A DNA stretch of 64,000 bases, from positions 62,001-126,000 of the forward strand of contig JBBHKE010000114.1 of the NCBI GenBank assembly GCA_037447655.1, written 5' to 3'. This document shows positions 12,332 to 23,400 of the stretch, in pieces. The notes below the pieces were generated by a model. It ran no database searches. It worked only from the letters and a program-made list of their open reading frames with translations, and had not been told where the DNA came from. Positions within the stretch are counted from its first letter, which is position 1. Each line of letters starts with the position of its first letter. The DNA comes from Zygnema cylindricum (Eukaryota; Streptophyta; Zygnematophyceae; Zygnematales; Zygnemataceae). A program made the translations under genes and the position numbers.

Positions 12332-15300
12332 CTACATAGAACCTTTGCTCCCTCCATCCGTACTTTTCTTCAACCCGTCAGCAGTATTTAAATTCAAATT
12401 TTTGACCAGCTGTCCGTACCACCCATGCATGCACATTCTCCTGTCGGCATCATAGTGCCAATAGCCATTGTCCACCAGTCTCCCTTTTTTGGCGTCTTTC
12501 CCAGAAATCCAATTATTATGCAAAATCGTACAGCCTTTAGCTTTACAGGCTCCAGTCACGTCGGTTTCGTTCCAAAACCCATGTACGGCGCCGTTCGGAT
12601 AAGCGGTTCTGTCCAAAAATACAGTGCGAAGACCGTTAGTCCACCGACATTCTTCCACCCCTTTTTTCTTCACCAAAAGATCTCCCTTCACTCCGCACAA
12701 CACGTCGTAGAAGCTGGGCTGCTCCGACAGCTTCGTTTTGGCAGCATGCGCGACAATCGCGGCGAAAGCGTCGATCGTCTGCGCATCGGAACGGGCGAAG
12801 TAAAATCCCGAATTAATTCGCCGAATTCCGGTCCCGGGGATTGAAGCGTTCGGCTCGTTACTTTGAATCGGGAACGTCCCGGGCCCGAAACTCATAAGAT
12901 GGGGGAGCGGATCCTGGTACCACACGATATCCACGTCCGTCCAAAGAACCGAATACCCGGCTTTCAAAACCCGCAAAACCGCGCGAGATTTCAACTTAGT
13001 AAACTGCCTGAAGCACTGACTTCCGTACGCACAGTTTTTAGAGTCGATTTTCTGGAGCCCGTCGCTGGCTTCTTCGTAATACACGGGCAACCCTTGCGTG
13101 AAAGCGAACCGGTACAGATCGGGATCAAGGGCTGCGATTACGAGATTTTTGTCCAATCCCATGAGCCGCAGCTGGCAAATAAAATTCATCAACATTTCGG
13201 CGTATCCGAAGGTGACTGCCACGAGGGTGATTATCTGGAGCCCGTCTTTCTCCATGGCCTGCACTGGGAGGAGCTGCTCCATGGTGTGGGGAAGGCCGAC
13301 GGTCGAGTTGGAGGTGGCGGCGGCCTCGATGGTGTAGTCTTTGGACTTGTCGACGGAGAGAGTGCCGCAGATCCACTTGCCTCGGCTGTCCAGTTTAGGG
13401 TCGGATTGGGTGTTGCTGATGTACGGAGAGTATTCGCAGGAGCAGTTGGAGGGGCGGACTCGCTTCAGGAGACAAATGTTGCCAGCTGGACAAGAAAAGG
13501 GAGAAAGGAAAATGGGGCGGAGGGTGCAAAAGGGGTTAGTTATGGAGTGATCGATTGCCGGGACAGTTGGAAATTTTGAGAATTTAGTGTAGAAAAAGGC
13601 ATACCATAGAAAGTATTGTGATTTAAAAGGGGGGAAAGTGATTTAAATTCAAAGAGAAACAAGAAGGTGATTTAAGATACTTAAGCTCTAACTAGAATGA
13701 CCATGGCTCAGACGTCCCAGGAACAGTTTTCATGCCATATCCCCATTTTCGCCAACCTTGACTTCATTAAGCTTAAATCATCCAATTAGCGAGTTTACCC
13801 ATTAACCCATTTCCCATTAAGATTTCAAATTCTTAAATTTTTCAAATTTCAGAATGATCTACTTTTTCATTAATTTCCACATCCCACCATTTTTCCAATT
13901 CTACTATCCAAATACCTTTCCAGTTCGATCTTATTTACTCTCCTTTCTATCCCCTTCCTGATTTCCCCATTTCCCCTTTCCCCCATTCCCTATCCTTCAT
14001 TCCCACATTCGCTTCCCCACTCCAAAATATCCACAAAATCCTCCCCTCTCCACCTTCCCTGCATCTCCCCAAAACCCTCATTCCCAACAAATCCACATTC
14101 ACCCCCTTTCGCCCCACCATCCAATTCCTAATCCTCCCACTTCCTAGCATCCCTCTGCCCCCAACTCCCCCCCTCCCTCCCCGCCCTTCCCCTCCTCCCT
14201 CACCTGCCGGTTCTCGGCACGCCGCCATCCTCCACGGCGCGTGCAGCGCTGTCCCCTTCTGATTGGTGTAGGTCCCGTGGCTCTCCGCCAGGTGGATGTT
14301 GCCGAACATCTCCCAGCTGCTCTTCTTGCGTGCACTCCAGAAGTTCGTCCCGGCGGCCACGGAGGAGCTGCTCCCATTGGCCAGAGTGCTCACGTGCGCA
14401 TAGGCGTGTGCCACGTGGAGGTTGGTGAGAGCTTCCCCGGCGTCGACGACTTCGCGGAGGCCGGCGGCGACAGCCTCGTGGGTGAACCAGTTGTCGTATT
14501 TGGAGCGGCCGAAGGTGAAGGGGGGCATGTGGCCGGAGAAGAGAGGCACGGGGGAGTTGTTCCAGAGCCAGAAGTCGACTCCGCCGTACGTGTGGAGACT
14601 GCCCTTCTCGCGAGTGAACTGCCGAATAGAGTCTTCGAATTCCGATTGGTTCCGAATTTTTTTCATCGAATCTGGCTCAAAACTGAAGGGGAATTCCTGT
14701 CCTAAGTCCCACCTCGGAGCTGTTAGAATCCAGTCTTTGAAATTGGAGCTGACTTTGTAAATAGCGGGCATGAGGTCGTTGAGGAGGATAATATCCCCAT
14801 TAATTATCATCGACAAGGCGGTTTCCGCAGCCTGAGCACGCGCCACAATACTGTGAAACTGAGGAATTCCGTAAAAATTGTAATCGAGTCTCGAATCCAC
14901 ACTGACAAATTCGGGAAATTCGTTCGCAATTTCTTGGAAGGTGGGGTCGTCTCCCAAAAGCACCACTTTTGGTGTGGGTTTCAAGTTGAGCCACGACAGG
15001 AGAGCCCGGCGCTGCGGCAAAAGACTCTCATTGGCGAAGGATTTCGGGGCACAGAAAATAGTGAGGGAGGGAATGGCTTCCACGCCTTTGAGAAGGCGTC
15101 GGGGGAAAAGGTCCGCCTCGGAAGTGACGTGGGAAGGGTCCAAGAGAGAGAAAAGATGTCGGTCGAGTTGCGGGAACTCCCCCGTGATCGGATTGGCCGG
15201 GAAGGTTTCGCATGGTGGCGTGGCGTGGTCCAGCAGCGTCCACGTCCACGTGAACACGATGAGGGCGCAGAGCAACGGAGCGTGGCGACATAGAAACGCT

Positions 15301-15365
15301 GTCGCGAGACTCTCCTTCACGTTGCCCCCTTTCAGAGATATCAACCGGTGGCCATGGCGCGCCAT
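12332..15365 (-). CDS. RAY1-like GT77 glycosyltransferase (putative beta-arabinofuranosyltransferase)
   Basis: Two exons, 15365-14204 and 13485-12332, with one GT-AG phase-1 intron, encode 771 aa. I chose ATG 15365 because it begins a short basic tail followed by a hydrophobic segment (about residues 29-46), a typical type II Golgi anchor. An in-frame ATG at 15563 would add 66 low-complexity residues. The N-terminal half (about 105-390) resembles the first domain of Arabidopsis RAY1. The C-terminal half (about 465-750) is a GT77 nucleotide-diphospho-sugar transferase domain with LVAVTFGYAEML, the DXD motif in LWTDVDIVW (Asp 571 and 573), RRINSGFYFARSD, LSEQPSFYDVLCG and LHNNWISG. RAY1 is reported to act in arabinosylation of arabinogalactan proteins; that activity is inferred here from resemblance. 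It is longer than my recollection of RAY1 (about 537 aa), mainly before and between the domains. No lesions are seen. Confidence 0.9.
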
Positions 15366-16616
15366 AAGAGAAAAAAAAGAAAGGAGACGAGGGTTGGAAA
15401 GAGAAGAAGGCGAGGGAGAAGAGAGAGAGAGAATTGAGGGGCGCGTGAATAAGACGAGGGCGAGGAGGGTGTCGCGTCGCGCTGTGGTTCGCTGTGTGGT
15501 GCAGTGCATACTGTGTCCCCAGGGTCTTAATGCGGGGTCTGGCGGTCTGGGAACCCGTCGCACGAAATGCGCACGTGGACGAAGGCGAGAGGCGTACCCT
15601 GCCTCGTCACGTCACGCATCAAGTGTCCGCGCTAGGCGACAACAGAGTCACGGCCCAAATAGGCTCTGTTTAGGCGGCAGAAAGTGGCGCGAACGGTCCC
15701 AAACGGGTCGTACGGATGAGGTGACAGGCGAAAGTACCAGCGAGGCAGCGGTAGCGGTTAGCGCCGAGTTCGAGGACGTTGTTTATTGTTGATTTCGCCC
15801 TTTTTGTAGCGGGGCTTTTTGTGACGCGACATAACCAGTAATAAATGGACAGCGAGGGTGACAATTTGTACGGACGATTGGGCTGGATTCTAGGTCTAAA
15901 CAAAAAACGGAAAGCGGATACGGTACGGACAGAGTGTATGGGACGATTTGGAAGGCCGTTAGGGGTGTTGGCTGTGGACGGCAGCTGCCTGGACGTACTG
16001 GAATAATAAGGCCAGCTGGATATAAGTACAAAATTATGTTGTCGATGGGCAGGGATGATAAACTCAAATAGGTAACAAAGGCTCGGGATAACGACAAACC
16101 GGATCTTTCGTGTTTGGTTAGTTACTTTGTTTACACCCAAATTTCGGGTCCTCGAGAAAGGTCTCGGCATAGTTCGTGATTTGTTAGAGTTTTGGATGTT
16201 ACGATTGTCGGGTGAACAGCTTTTTAATTGTACGGAAACTGATCGTCTGGACCGACAAGTACACTACAGTACAGTACTGTAGTCGGAGAGTTTGCACTAC
16301 AAGTCTACAACGTTTACCGAAAATCAAAAGCTTGGGTTTGTCACACCGGGTCTCATTGTACGGAAGGAACGTGCTACGGTATCCTGTACGGTATAATTTT
16401 CTAGTTTCTAACACAACCACTACAGTCAGAACTGCGCCTTGTAAAAAACTAACAAAAAACTCACCTTTGCCCGTCAATCTCGATCAGTTCATAGTAGGGA
16501 ATTCTGTAGTAAAATACAGCAAATTTCGAACTGTTTGAGTTTGTTCGTACAAAACGAGATTCTTATAAGCATAGATGTCCCGTGCGCATATTACGCACGT
16601 TATAAACTGACGTATA
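15366..16616. other. Upstream region of the RAY1-like gene
   Basis: The promoter and 5' UTR of the minus-strand gene should lie just right of 15365, where the plus strand is purine-rich (15365-15440). Open frames here in other registers are GC-rich shadows without family resemblance. Nothing else is recognised up to the MITE target duplication at 16617. Confidence 0.5.
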
Positions 16617-16624
16617 CTAAGTAC

Positions 16625-17035
16625 TAGTGTTGGGTATCGAGGACCTTTTGCCGATATTCGATATATATCGAATTTCAGGTACCCGATAATCGATATATCG
16701 CTTCGATATATCGAAAACCAAATCATCGCGATATATCGCCAATATATCGAGGTATTAAATTTTTTTTTTTTTTTTTTCAATTTTTTTTTTCCCCCCCCCC
16801 CCCCCCCCCCCCCTGGGCGCGCGCCGAGGGGGGGGGGGGGTAACCGTACGATTTTCCGTATGATTTTCCGTACGATTTTCCGTACTAGGACTGTACGGAC
16901 ACCCAGTTTTTGCGATATATATCGCGATAATTTATGTTGGTCCCGGTACGATATATCGAGGAATCTGCTCGATCGATATTCGATATATCGAATATCGAAA
17001 TTATCACGATATGAATTACCCGATACCCAACACTA
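16625..17035. mobile_element. hAT-like MITE, family M1 copy 1
   Basis: Perfect 15-bp inverted ends, TAGTGTTGGGTATCG at 16625 and its complement ending at 17035, are flanked by the 8-bp duplication CTAAGTAC (16617-16624 and 17036-17043). Both subterminal zones are dense in CGATATATCG palindromes, as expected for repeated transposase-binding sites. The centre has a long T run, a C run of about 22 and a G run of about 13 around GGGCGCGCGCC. The homopolymers may be mis-sized in the assembly. No coding capacity. Confidence 0.93.
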
Positions 17036-17052
17036 CTAAGTACGATACGCTT

Positions 17053-17579
17053 CATAGTTGTTCAAATCGTGCGATATTTTCCTTTTTTCCGATAGAAACG
17101 TATAAATTCGTAACTTTTGAAAAAATCGCAAAAAACGCGATGTACTTTCTGTGCGGTAAACTGAACGGACAATTTACGGGAAGAGTACAGTATTTCAGTA
17201 ATATGTACGGTTTGTTACGGAAATGTACGGAATTTGAGGAAAACAAACGTCGCAGCTATTGGTACTTACTGTCTAGTGAACTAAACGGTTTCACGGAACA
17301 TGTACGTAATTTTATCGAAAATGTATGGACATTTTCGAAAGGAGACGTTTGAAATATCAAACTATTTTCGCGCGGTAAGTTTGAAAACTGTACGAACGTC
17401 TTCTTCGTTTTTTTCTGAAAGAAGCCGCCATGGAATGTTGAAAAGATAGAGAGAGAAGGCGACCATGTTTGTCTGTCACAAAGTATCAGACTGACGAACT
17501 TTGTCAAAAATTGCGTTTACCGAGATTTAAACCCAAATCTACGACACTATGACGTAGACTACTAACATGGTGTCCTTAG
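17053..17579. mobile_element. MITE family M3 copy 2, truncated
   Basis: The end CATAGTTGTTCA (17053) and about 500 bp of interior match M3 copy 1 (2503-3426) in inverse orientation, including the GTACGG-rich middle, the GAAGAAGACG block and a tRNA-like stretch near 17500-17575 on the minus strand. The other terminal repeat is missing. The copy stops where a copia LTR begins at 17580, and no remainder is found after that locus ends at 25780. Confidence 0.8.
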
Positions 17580-18579
17580 TGCAATTATGTGTCCTCCATT
17601 TGGACCAAGAACGAGGAAGCCTCTAGGTAGTTTTTGACTAACCCACTTTCAACGAGAGCAACTGCTACCCTAGCAGATAAATAGATAACTTGACTGCACC
17701 CCTGTGCAGTCTGGACTCCCCTGAGTCCTCAACAAAAAGAATCATTGAAAACGCCTTACCAGGCGATTAATTATCAAGCGGCAAATATGCCAATATTTAT
17801 ACAAGCTTGTTGGGAGAGAGGCGGCTACCTCCTCAATCCACTAAGTCCCAAACCCTCTCACAACCCCTATCTACTGAAGTACGGGACCAATCAGAAGACT
17901 GTATAGTACAGAAAAGTACCATGGCCAATGTACTTTCTGTACGGCCTGTGTACGATAAGGCCATGGAGTGGACGCCTATCTCCTCCGGACTTGTCTTCAC
18001 GCTCCCCGGGATTCCGGCTTCCCAATGACATATTGCCACGTGTCGCCAGGTTAGGTTACATCGGTAAACCGCCAAAGTGGCCATTCCAGGATCTCGGCGA
18101 TGATGTGAGCCGTCGGATCTAAGTCGGCTTTAATTCCCAGCCGTTCAAAACAAATAACAGGTACATTTGTTTCATACGCACTTAATTTCCCAACTAGTTT
18201 CTATGTATCCTATTTGTAATTTCGTTAATGGGATTAGTCGTCTATCTATTGTTTAAATAGCTATCGAACCCTTTGTATCTTAAAGGACTATTGTGACAGA
18301 GTGGTAAGGGTTGACGGCTATGCCTCGCCCTACCGGGTCGGAGGTTCGAGTCCTGCCGGACTTAACCTTTTTGGTTGCAAGTGACTTAGGTCACTCTTAT
18401 GCACTGCCTATGGAGCTAAGGCAGCCATGGCTCCAACGCCCTCTCTCTCCTTCAGTGACTACAACAAGTATGGGGGTCAGAGAGAGAGGGGTGGAGGCAA
18501 GCTGCATCTGCTTTTCTTTTCCTTCTTATTTTTAATTAAGACCTAGAAAATACCTCCCCTAAATCTAGTGATTTCAACA
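17580..18579 (-). mobile_element. LTR of copia family A1, left copy
   Basis: This minus-strand LTR runs TGTTGAAATCACTAG (from 18579) to ATAATTGCA (17580). It ends with the same ATGGAGGACACA start-codon block that opens gag in the other copies. Polypurine tract CTAGAAAATAAGGGGAG (minus) abuts it at 18580-18596. An antisense tRNA-like module lies at about 18291-18366 (box B GGTTCGAGTCC at 18343-18353). CCACGTG occurs near 18035. Confidence 0.9.
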
Positions 18580-19434
18580 CTCCCCTTATTTTCTAGTCTA
18601 ATTTTAAATTCTCTTTTAATCCACATTTTTCTCTACAATACTTCAGCTTGGGAGAAGGCACAGGGTTTGTCATCATATCAGCCACCATTTCCCCATCACT
18701 CCAATACACCAAATTCACAATTTTATTTTCCACTTTTTCCCTCACAAATGCTCCAATTGTTAGCACTATCATCCATTTGTTGCACTCGGTACACTATATT
18801 TTCATACCCCTCCGGCAACTTCATGATGAGAGTGTTAACTTTCATCTTCATAGTGCCTGTCCATCCGCCACTCTCTATCTCCATGTATAGACAAGAGAGA
18901 TCGGTGCAATAGTCCAACATCTTTCCTCCTTTGAAAGTGTAACTGATCAGCCTTTGCTCAGCCAGCTGAAGCTCCTTAATGGTACCTGCTCTATAGATCT
19001 CCACTAAGGTCATCCACAACTCCTCAACCTTGAAGATTCGAAGGTGAGAAGTTGCCAACGCTTGGGTGAGGTGCCTCAAAATGAAGTGCCTTGTATTCAT
19101 GTTGGTGTACTCCCACAACTGAATGTCGTTTTCCCCAGTCTTCACGGCCACCGCTTCGGGTGCCATGGCAATAGGAGTGAGAGGTGTCTACTTTCCTTTC
19201 CCTTTTTCGGACACACTGCTGTCTCTATCATGTGTCTCCTCCGTTGGAGCAGATTCTGCTGCAGAAAACCTTACTCCTCCAAACCTTGATGGAGTTCCTT
19301 GAGATGGACGTTTCACTTGTCCACTAACAATACCCCAGTATCGTTTCTCACATAATACCCCTTTCATCATAGCTTCCCAGTAAATGAATCCAGATCCGTT
19401 GAATAGTGGTACCCTAGAGGGTGGGCCCATAACC
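18580..19434 (-). pseudogene. Deleted copia A1 internal region (gag fused to RNase H end)
   Basis: An 855-bp remnant lies between two A1 LTRs. On the minus strand it starts with the primer site GGTTATGGGCCCACC (19434-19420) inside the gag N-terminus. Gag continues to the block TMKMKVNTLIMKLPEGYENI, then at about 18745 jumps to the last 50 codons of RNase H (ending in LKLD-stop, 18593). The junction shares GCTC between the two parent sequences. The gag part is almost identical to 24100-24783, so this unit derives from the neighbouring full element or a sister. Confidence 0.85.
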
Positions 19435-20431
19435 TGCAATTCTGTGTCCTCCATTTCGACCAAGAATGAGGAAGCCTCTAGGTAGTTTTTTACTAACCCA
19501 CTTTCAACGAGAGCAACTGCTACCCTAGTAGATAAATAGATAACCTGACTGCACCCGTGTGCATTCTGGACTCCCTTGAGTCCACAGCAAAAGGAATCAC
19601 TGAAAACGCTTTACCAAGCGATTAATTATTAAGCGGCAAAGATGCCAATATTTATACAAGCTTGTTGGGAGAGAGGCGGCTACCTCCTCAATCCACTAAG
19701 TCCTAAACCCTCTCACAACCCCTATCTACTGAAGTACGGGACCAATCATAAGACTGTATAGTACAGAAAAGTTCCATGGCCGATGTACTTTATGTACGGC
19801 CTGTGTACGATAAGGCCATGGAGGGGACGTCTATCTCCTTCGGACTTGTTCTCACGCTCTCCGGGATTCCGTCTTCCCAATGACATATTGCCAAGTGTCG
19901 CCAGGTTGTGTTACATCTGTAAACCGCCAAAGGGGCCATTCCAGGATCTCGGCGATGATGTGAGCCGTCGGATCTAAGTCGGCTTTAATTCCCAGCCGTT
20001 CAAAACAAATAACCGGTACATTTGTTTCATACGCACTTAATTTCCCAACTAGTTTCTATGTATCCTATTTGTAATTCCGTTAATGGGATTAGTCGTCTAT
20101 CTATTGTTTAAATAGCTATCGAACCCTTTGTATCTTAAAGGACTATTGTGACAGAGTGGTAAGGGTTGACGGCTATGCCTCGCCCTACCGGTCGGAGGTT
20201 CGAGTCCTGCCGGACTCAACCTTTTTGGTTGCAAGTGACTTAGGTCACTCTTATGCACTGCCTATGGAGCTAAGGCAGCCATGGCTCCAACGCCCTCTCT
20301 CTCCTTCAGTGACTACAACAAGTATGGGGGTCAGAGAGAGAGGGTGGAGGCAAGCTGCATCTGCTTTTCTTTTCCTTCTTATTTTAATTAAGACCTAGAA
20401 AATACCTCCCCTAAATCTAGTGATTTCAACA
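19435..20431 (-). mobile_element. LTR of copia family A1, middle copy (shared)
   Basis: This 997-bp LTR is both the 5' LTR of the deleted unit and the 3' LTR of the full element, as expected after LTR-LTR exchange. It starts TGTTGAAAT at 20431 next to the polypurine tract (20432-20448) and ends AGAATTGCA at 19435. A tRNA-like module lies at about 20147-20221. Confidence 0.9.
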
Positions 20432-20444
20432 CTCCCCTTATTTT

Positions 20445-23400
20445 CTAGTCTAATTTTAATTTCTCTTTTAATCCACATTTTTCTCTACAATACTTCAGCT
20501 TGGGAGACGGCACAGGGTTTGTCATCATATCAGCCACCATTTCCCCATCACTCCAATACACCAAATTCACAATTTTATTTTCCACTTTTTCCCTCACAAA
20601 GCTCAATCTTATATCCATATGCTTAGCTTTGAAATGGTGTTTTGGATTGACTGCAATTGCAATTGCAGCTTGATTGTCACAAAACACTTCATGTACTCCC
20701 TTCTTCATGTACCCCAATTCTTGCAACAAGGACTTCACCCACATCAACTCTTTCACAGCAGAACAAGAGGCCATGTACTCAGCCTCCATAGTGGACTGAG
20801 CAACAACCTTTTGTTGCTTGCTGCTCCAACAACAAGCACCTTCCCCCACATACAATACATACCCAGAAGTGCATCTTCTCATAGGTGCATCACCATAACT
20901 GGCATCACTCGAAGTAGTGATGTCAGTGTGCTCCCCTCCCAAATGCAACCATAGATCCCTACTTCCCACCAGGTATCTCATTACTCTCTTGGCTGCCTCC
21001 CAGTCTCTCTTTCTAGGATCATTAAGACTCATACTGAGGACTCCAACTGCTGCAGCTATGTCAGGCCTAGTACAATTCATAAAGTAAAGCAAACTTCCTA
21101 CAACCTGTCTGTAAGGAATAGACTTCATAAACTGCCTTTCTCTTGGTCTCATCTGATCATCTAACATTATCACCCCTCCTTCTACACTTCCATAACTTTC
21201 TTTCTTCAAGTCCATGGGAGTGGTTTAACTGTTTGCATTCTCCATCTGGAATTTCTCTTGCATATTTCCTATAGCGTCTTTCTGTGTAAGTCTGATGATC
21301 CTCTTCTCCCTATTTCTTTCCATTTGAATTCCCAGAATATATTTAGCCTCTCCTAAATCCTTCATGTCAAATCTACTTCCCAGATCTTTCTTTAACCTAT
21401 TTATCTTCTCCATAGACTTACTCAATACCAGCAAATCATCCACATAAATTGCAATAAAAATCACACCATTCTCATCCTCAAAAATATAAATAGAATGGTC
21501 AGAACTGATCGGAATATACCCCAGACTGGTAAGAAACTCATCTAGTTTCTTATTCCATTGTCTGGGGGCCTGCTTTAGTCCATATAAGGACTTTATAAGT
21601 TTGCAGACTTTGCTTTCCTCTCCTTCCTCTACAAAACCCCTGGTTGCCGCATAAAGATTTCTTCCTCTAGTTCACCGTTGAGGAAGGCGGTTTTGATATC
21701 CATCTGGTGAATTTCTATGTCTTCCGCTGCTACTCTAAGGAGAATCCTTAAAGATGGGAATCGAACTACCGGAGCAAAGGTCTCCTCATAATTTATCCCC
21801 TCTTTTTGAGTGAACCCTTTTGTCACCAGCCGAGCCTTAAATCTCTCAATGTTGTTATATGGATTCAGTTTCAGTTTAAATACCCATTTACACCCAATGG
21901 GTTTTCTATGTGGTGGATAGTCCACCTGCTCCCAAGTATTTGCCTCCATGATTGAAGCCATCTCATCATTTATCGCTCTGACCCACCTTTCTTTCTCCGG
22001 ACAGTCCATTGCCTCTGAGTATGACTGAGGCTCATCTGGATGAGAAAGCTTTGTTACCTTGCAAGCAACATGTTTTCCTTGAAGCCTTTTTCTGCTCCTC
22101 TGTCCTCCCTCAAAGTCTGAAGTTGGAATGGAGGGAAGTCTTGGATTCCTCCGAACTGTCTCATCAGCTCCCCTATCCATGGGAACCGGTTCTGACTCCT
22201 CTTCCTCTCTCTCCTCAAAGGGTGTAGGAATATGAGGAGATTCTGGTATATCTCCCCCATCTTTTATCTCCCCTGGATCTGCAATCATGTTTTCACTAGT
22301 GTCCCTTTTGGGAAGATCTAAGTCCTCCTCACTCTCGGACTCAAAGCTGATTCTGATTTTCTTAGTGTATTTGAAGGGATCAAAAGACTTCCATTCATCC
22401 ATAACAACTAGATGCTTTACCAGAATGATATCTTGTTTAGCTAAGTCATAGACTCCATAACCTTTGACATCCTCATCATATCCCACAAAATATCCCGGTT
22501 TCCCTTTAGCATCTAGTTTCCAGTTTTTCTTATCCGTGTCAAGAATGTAAACTTGACTACCGAATTCTTTCAAGTGAGAAATATTCGGTTTCTTTCCAAC
22601 CCATCTCTCATAAGGGGTCATTCCTTTAATAGTTGTGGTGAGGACTCTATTCTTAATGTTGTTAGCACAGTTCATGGCCTCTGCCCAAAATCTTCTTCCT
22701 ATTTTGTTATCTGCCAACATGGAGCACACACTATCTCCTAAAGTCCGGTTTAACCTCTCAGCTACCCCATTTTGTTCTGGATTATTTGGTATTGTTTTTT
22801 GATGGTGAACTCCCTCATCTCTCAAATAATCCTCAAACTGGTTAGAGGTGTACTCTCCCCCATTATCACTGCTTATTCTCTTAATGGGGGTTCCGTGCAA
22901 CTTGTCACTTCAGGCTTTGTATTTTTTCAAGTATTTTGGTGTTTCAGACTTTGTTTTTAGGAAGTAGATTCTGGAATATCTGGACCAATCATCGGTGATT
23001 GTCAACATATACCTCTTTCCCCCAACCAAAGGCACCCTTGTTGGTCCCCAAATATATGTGTGGACCAGATCTAGTACTTTCTCACCTCTATATGTGGCAG
23101 TTTTGGGAAAGGGAAGTCTGTGAGCCTTACCTTGGTTACAGCCACTAGAGTCATCCATCATCTCATTATCCTCAAACTGAATGCCCTCTACTACACCTAG
23201 CTTCTTCATTTCCCTCAGTTTATCAAAATGCACATGTCCCCAACGCTTATGCCAGATCATCAAGCTCAGAACACCAACATAGTAAGCACTATTCTTTTCA
23301 TTACTCATGTTAAGCCTAAACATTCCTTGGCTACCTTTACTAGCCGTGAAGTAGACTTCATCTCCATACTTAGCTGTAAAGACTTCCTTTCTAGTGAAGG

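Noticed and set aside
12863-13579. 238-codon plus-strand ORF
   Set aside because: Antisense shadow of the GT77 exon.
14941-15792. 283-codon plus-strand ORF
   Set aside because: It is the antisense shadow of RAY1-like exon 1 in GC-rich sequence and resembles nothing known.
15670-16170. 166-codon minus-strand ORF upstream of the RAY1-like gene
   Set aside because: No family resemblance, no supporting splice or domain signal, and it overlaps a second open frame of equal quality.
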